A stretch of DNA of 64,000 nt. It comes from Bremerella cremea. GTDB lineage: Bacteria; Planctomycetota; Planctomycetia; Pirellulales; Pirellulaceae. This document shows positions 61,101 through 64,000 of this stretch, one piece after another. Every line of letters starts with the position of its first letter. Position 1 is the stretch's first letter. Below the pieces are notes generated by a model. The model did no database searches and was not told the DNA's origin. It saw only the letters and a list, made by a program, of their open reading frames with translations. The stretch lies in the NCBI RefSeq assembly GCF_003335505.1, contig NZ_QPEX01000030.1:186001-250000 (forward strand). The letters are read 5' to 3'. A program made the translations under genes and the position numbers.

Positions 61101-62441
61101 CCGTGGTATGAACATCCCATGAGCTGGCGTGCTGAAATCGAAATCCTTCCTTTCGGAGGGTCGGACTTCATGATGCATGTTCAGCCGCGAGGTGGAGAGG
61201 AAGAGTCGAAGGTCAAGTCAACGCTATGGGGCTCGGTCCGGCAAGATGGTGATATGATCATTTTCTCTATATCGGACGCCGAGAATCCGCCGCCAGAACT
61301 TGGCCCCTTGCCACTTGAGTGGAAATTGAAGAAGGTAAATCCATTGGGGCGACAGACTGACTCGGCACGAACGAGCGTCCCTGCAGCGTCCACCGAAGAG
61401 GCGTGCGAAGTAATTGCTATCAACGAGGAAGACTCCAGTTCTTCGCCAGCCCCAGCCAAGCCTGGCGAACCGAATGAGCCGGAAACGACAACGGTGGAAT
61501 CTCCCTTGTCAAAGTACCTCCCGCTGCAAGGTCGCTGGCGGGAAGTCCGTACGAATTCCAAAGAAGAGGCCGCAGCCCGAATCCAGGGACGTGAGTTTCA
61601 CTTTCATCGCCAAGGTTATTCGCTGCAGCAGTATGATTTCGATCAAGGTGTCGATCTGAAGATGACCGGCATGCTGGAGGTTGGTATGCCCGATGGCGAT
61701 CAGCCGGTGCCGATGACGTTTCAGCGGATCATCGGGAAGGAATCGACCGCTTATCCCCAGAACGGAAAGCCTTACCCTGCCCGATACACGGTCATTCAAG
61801 AGGTTTTCGCTGGGGAATATCGTATCGAAGGGGATCGCTTGAAAGTCACCATCACCAAGGTTTTGCAGCCGAACGAATTCGTGAGCAAAGCCCCAACGAC
61901 CTGGGAGATGGAGCGACTCGACGAGGTACTTTCCGCAGGCGTGACGAAATCGACCCAAGAGCAAGTCAAAACGGAGATCGCTCTTTGGAAGCGTTTGCAA
62001 GGAAGTTGGAGAGAAGTCCCTGATTTCACCTCGCCGCGGGATGATACTGCCACACCAAGCGACCACACACGAACCCGCCTTAGAATTGACAAGTCGCTGT
62101 TTACCTGGCAGCGATTTGAAGCGGACAAAGGTTACGGCAAGGCACTTGTAGGAACGTTTAAACTACGGGCCTATTCGCAGGAGACAGGGCCAACGATTGA
62201 GTTCAACGGTGAGTCGATTCCCTCGCCCGCGAACGAATTGTTGCCCAGCGATCAGTTCGCCCTGCATATCCAGCGTACGCTTTGGGGTCCTGTGACCCTC
62301 GAAGGAGATCAACTGACGATACGGTTGACCGATGCAACTCGGCCGCCGGAGTATTTGGGCCCACTGCCCAAAGAGTGGAAGTTCGTTCGCCTACCCCGGA
62401 AGGACAGCACGCCTGCTCCGGAGCAGCCAGCCAACGATTAG
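58155..62441 (+). CDS. Serine/threonine kinase with anti-sigma zinc finger and TIGR03067-like repeats
   Basis: The 1428-residue protein begins with an anti-sigma-type zinc finger (HIESCTEC: His31, Cys35, Cys38), then a Hanks-type kinase domain at about 93-365 (GRGGTGIVMRGYD, SAIKVLS, HRDVKPAN, DFGLARAV, GTPQYMSPEQ), a single membrane helix at about 386-406 and the extracytoplasmic KGTLTIQSDAS stretch. Four TIGR03067-like repeats begin with LQG-x-W near 681, 935, 1124 and 1282. The zinc finger could hold the adjacent ECF sigma, so one protein may combine kinase and anti-sigma functions. ATG at 58155 has AAGGTG upstream. The four repeats diverge in sequence. Confidence 0.88.
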   Translation: MVARFHYDDAIFQRLLQDKLRPQEQQDVTRHIESCTECQAKLETLVESGVDWTELRDYLKPSETPASRDQANRDSIWVGFLEPSERPDSLGRFGRYEILEILGRGGTGIVMRGYDPSLDRQSAIKVLSPQLAASAAARKRFSREAKSAAAVVHEHVVPIQTVDQEQGLPYLVMPVLEGRSLEDRIRNNGPLDVKEVLRIGRQIASGLAAAHQQGLVHRDVKPANILLHNGVERVVITDFGLARAVDDASMTQSGTLVGTPQYMSPEQARGQSLDARSDLFSLGSVLYFMLVGHSPFRAETTMGVLNRITSDQPRSLTEQNPEIPAWLDQIIRRLLSKQPEDRYQTAAEVELLLGQWLAHQQDPNGTPRPTEPPPTETEGGSRRRNLLLAVVGGFALLLAGILIVLETNKGTLTIQSDASDVTVRITQGDEVAQQLTVVQGDNQVRLAAGKYVVEIEGEHDELTVKNAEVTLLRGDKKLVHIVEHNQAVPAEERLFRRVGIGPDGQEVGVPVKPNAVTPQPDLGKVLGLWVPATNADNRLKFNPTSNEVSLDSVQVLDDKVRFLLSEKPNEKQQEKPFVVDFVADIDSVITGDNELLTIYFKGLPSMPVEGTLQQNGERLTLTLNPAKNSQAILAPLPATWELEKGEAKEHLSTSSANSKDVQRDLTGYRSGEALPASIRVLQGTWTAVTAIGDELKDYNNPLASVRFTFKGMNVGMQIVDPQQNVVEEIWGTMTDHGYVEFAFPDQPKLKVSFQSSGSELTLDVVSDEAKKFRTADLPAKWQLQRGVLVRDPASDGKVVTAELELDWEAFQLFVRKRDNLFFTYRKKTDNWQRYQFPAGVKVHAVTIDDSLYPDPEHECVGFDINGGPISELVAIDAKGKFCVYPFRKPTIGRSRCLIPSDGQALLSVFDGKAYVFVGKDATWQKIDLPPVMTLLQGAWEPVTPIEYERQSSQGKEVISLQGIDVMIGSLVARWQVRPIHGSPWYEHPMSWRAEIEILPFGGSDFMMHVQPRGGEEESKVKSTLWGSVRQDGDMIIFSISDAENPPPELGPLPLEWKLKKVNPLGRQTDSARTSVPAASTEEACEVIAINEEDSSSSPAPAKPGEPNEPETTTVESPLSKYLPLQGRWREVRTNSKEEAAARIQGREFHFHRQGYSLQQYDFDQGVDLKMTGMLEVGMPDGDQPVPMTFQRIIGKESTAYPQNGKPYPARYTVIQEVFAGEYRIEGDRLKVTITKVLQPNEFVSKAPTTWEMERLDEVLSAGVTKSTQEQVKTEIALWKRLQGSWREVPDFTSPRDDTATPSDHTRTRLRIDKSLFTWQRFEADKGYGKALVGTFKLRAYSQETGPTIEFNGESIPSPANELLPSDQFALHIQRTLWGPVTLEGDQLTIRLTDATRPPEYLGPLPKEWKFVRLPRKDSTPAPEQPAND

Positions 62442-62497
62442 AATAGAACTCCGACATTTGCCCGATCGGTTAACACGGCAACCTAGGAGTTCACACG

Positions 62498-63307
62498 ATG
62501 GATCTCGGCATCAACGGCAACACGGCTTTGATCACCGGCGGGGCCAGCGGTATTGGCTTGGCTGCTGCCCGCGCGTTTGCGGCGGAAGGTTGTTCGCTGG
62601 TGCTGTGGGATCTTTCGCCAAACGTGGCGGCGGTTGCACAGCAGATTGCCGACCAGTACAGCGTTTCGGTCCGTAGCAGCGTGGTCGATATCGTCGATCA
62701 GGGAACGATCGATACGGCGATGCAGGAGATCGTTGCCACCGGTTGCTCGCTCGATCACCTGGTGCACTGCGCGGCAATCGGTTCGGGCAAGTTTGGCTTT
62801 CCCTTTACGAACCTGCGTCCTGAGGACTGGGGGAAAACGCTGCAGGTTAACATTCAGGGGATGGTCAACATCGCCCACGCGATCACGCCCTACTTTGTTC
62901 AGCGGAAGCAGGGGACGTGTGTGTTTTTGGCTTCGGTCGCTGGGCAAATCGGTTCGCAGACCGATCCGCCCTACAGTGCCAGCAAGGCGGCGAATATCAA
63001 CTTCGCTCAGTGCATGGCCAAGGACCTGGCACCATACAACGTTCGTGTTAATACTGTCTGTCCCGGCATGGTGCAAACCCCTTTGAACCGGTCTGTATGG
63101 CAAGCGTGGTACGACGATGCCCCGGAAGATGAGAAGCTAAGTTACGAAGCTTGGGCTGCCATCAAAATCAAGAACGTCGTTCCCTTGGGACGCTGGCAAA
63201 CGTGTGATGATATCGCCGCGATGATCGTTTTCCTTTCTTCTAACAAAGCGGCCCAGGTGACAGGGCAAACCATTAACGTCGACGGCGGGTTTGTGATGCA
63301 CTGGTAA
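62498..63307 (+). CDS. Short-chain dehydrogenase/reductase
   Basis: A cytoplasmic NAD(P)H-dependent oxidoreductase of 269 residues. The cofactor motif is TGGASGIG (14-21), the active site YSASK (Tyr159, Lys163 by position in the sequence DPPYSASKAA) with Ser upstream in FLASVAGQ, and NVDGGFVMHW ends the protein. The substrate cannot be determined. AGGAG lies about ten bases before the ATG. It follows the kinase after 56 bases but is not clearly linked in function. Confidence 0.93.
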   Translation: MDLGINGNTALITGGASGIGLAAARAFAAEGCSLVLWDLSPNVAAVAQQIADQYSVSVRSSVVDIVDQGTIDTAMQEIVATGCSLDHLVHCAAIGSGKFGFPFTNLRPEDWGKTLQVNIQGMVNIAHAITPYFVQRKQGTCVFLASVAGQIGSQTDPPYSASKAANINFAQCMAKDLAPYNVRVNTVCPGMVQTPLNRSVWQAWYDDAPEDEKLSYEAWAAIKIKNVVPLGRWQTCDDIAAMIVFLSSNKAAQVTGQTINVDGGFVMHW

Positions 63308-63456
63308 GGGGGCAGCTACTTCTGGCAAAGCCGAAGCTAAGTTATTGAGGAAGATAACACGATCTATCTAGAATTGTCTTCAGCGTGCTGCTTAGCTATG
63401 CTACGCTGGAAGTCACCCTCCTTGAAACTCCTGCCTTTAGACAATCTGAATTTACT

Positions 63457-64000
63457 ATGAGCGACGAATCTTCTCCGCTACCACGCCGAGCGTTCTTGAA
63501 GGGAACGCTGGCCACAACCATGCTATCCACCACGGCAGAGTTGGCACGGACGGCCGAGGCTGCCAGCAAAGCTGCTGCGGATTCTCCTATTGTTCAAGAG
63601 AATGCCCGGCCTGGGGCGGACGATTGGCAACTAACGCGGGTACGTGTCGACGGCGCCGGCTTCCGCAGCCCGTGGATTGAAGGGTATTGCTCGAAGCAAA
63701 GCGTGACCGTAGGCGAGTCGATTGATGTGATGGTTTCGTGCGATCCGGCTCGTCGGTTTCGGCTGGAACTATTTCGTATGGGATACTACGGCGGCAAAGG
63801 GGCTCGTTTGGTGAAGAGCTTCGGTCCGCTGGAAGCGACCACCCAGCCTACGCCTAAGCCGGGCGAGAAGAACCTGCATGAGTGCAATTGGGACTCTTCG
63901 CTGACGATCGACATCCCAGAAGATTGGCTCAGTGGGGTTTACATCGGACGTTTGACGACCATACCTGAAGCGGGCGAAGCGTATTGGCAAAGCCATATTG
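63457..64000 (+). CDS. Tat-exported protein, N,N-dimethylformamidase beta-subunit-like (3' end outside window)
   Basis: The first 181 codons are in the window. The N-terminus LPRRAFLKGTLATTML is a twin-arginine signal. The mature part has an Ig-like beta-sandwich with SKQSVTVGESIDVMV, FRLELFRMGYYGGKGAR and LSGVYIGRL, which resembles the N-terminal part of the N,N-dimethylformamidase beta-subunit-like family. The catalytic part would lie beyond the window, so this is a family hint only. Confidence 0.6.
   Translation, partial: MSDESSPLPRRAFLKGTLATTMLSTTAELARTAEAASKAAADSPIVQENARPGADDWQLTRVRVDGAGFRSPWIEGYCSKQSVTVGESIDVMVSCDPARRFRLELFRMGYYGGKGARLVKSFGPLEATTQPTPKPGEKNLHECNWDSSLTIDIPEDWLSGVYIGRLTTIPEAGEAYWQSHI

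Noticed and set aside
63377-63412. Imperfect hairpin (CTTCAGCGT/ACGCTGGAAG) between the dehydrogenase and the last gene.
   Set aside because: It has a bulge and no T-run; it may be a terminator or chance and is not strong enough to list.
1-64000. Search for CRISPR arrays, insertion sequences, integrases and att-type repeats around the tRNA array.
   Set aside because: None was seen on either strand; the mobile-element idea for the tRNA array therefore rests only on its layout.

Overview
This window comes from a planctomycete, most likely a Pirellulaceae relative of Blastopirellula or Bremerella. The evidence is three pairs of cytochrome/DUF1549/DUF1553 plus DUF1501 genes, a DUF1559 prepilin-like gene followed by a small lipoprotein, two ECF sigma factor/serine-threonine kinase pairs, TIGR03067-like repeats, and a MoxR/DUF58/BatA/low-complexity operon. 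No replication origin, insertion sequence, CRISPR array, rRNA or intact prophage was seen.

Layout. 1-4.9 kb: a hybrid histidine kinase cut by the window start, diverging from a sialidase and an ADP-ribosylglycohydrolase that appear to form a two-gene operon. 5.3-7.4 kb: a compact array of 17 tRNA genes for 13 amino acids, with one small phage-like ORF inside it. Several of these tRNAs are abnormal: Ile(UAU), Asn with A34, Gly(UCC) with C33, and Tyr without a normal D-arm. None encodes CCA, and 15 of 17 carry CT directly after the discriminator base. This is the most unusual part of the window. 7.5-19 kb: a beta-propeller/cytochrome protein, a small thioredoxin-like protein, a REP-like repeat pair, and two consecutive DUF1549-DUF1501 operons on the minus strand. 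19.3-20.3 kb: a cysteine synthase-like enzyme. 20.3-27.7 kb: a minus-strand operon (PQQ-like propeller, DUF4198, DUF3386/Kelch/EF-hand, ApbE/DUF2271, PepSY membrane protein) with a Fur-box-like palindrome upstream, suggesting iron-linked periplasmic redox work. 28-32 kb: a BASS-type transporter, an MFS transporter and an Xaa-Pro aminopeptidase.

32.4-37.7 kb: DUF1559 and its lipoprotein, an ECF sigma factor coupled to a kinase with an extracytoplasmic sensor, and a small secreted protein. 38-42.5 kb: a third DUF1549-DUF1501 pair. 42.7-57.4 kb: a tight eight-gene operon running TPR/HEXXH peptidase, DUF4159, MoxR, DUF58, BatA-VWA, giant Gln-rich coiled-coil protein, VWA/glutamine-amidotransferase-like protein and caspase-like protein, with most junctions overlapping by 1-4 bases. 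57.5-62.4 kb: an ECF sigma factor and a 1428-residue kinase carrying an anti-sigma-type zinc finger and four TIGR03067-like repeats. 62.5-64 kb: a short-chain dehydrogenase and the start of a Tat-exported protein cut by the window end.

All assignments are from reading the sequence only; no database search was run. Coordinates follow chosen start codons, which in planctomycetes often lack a Shine-Dalgarno sequence.
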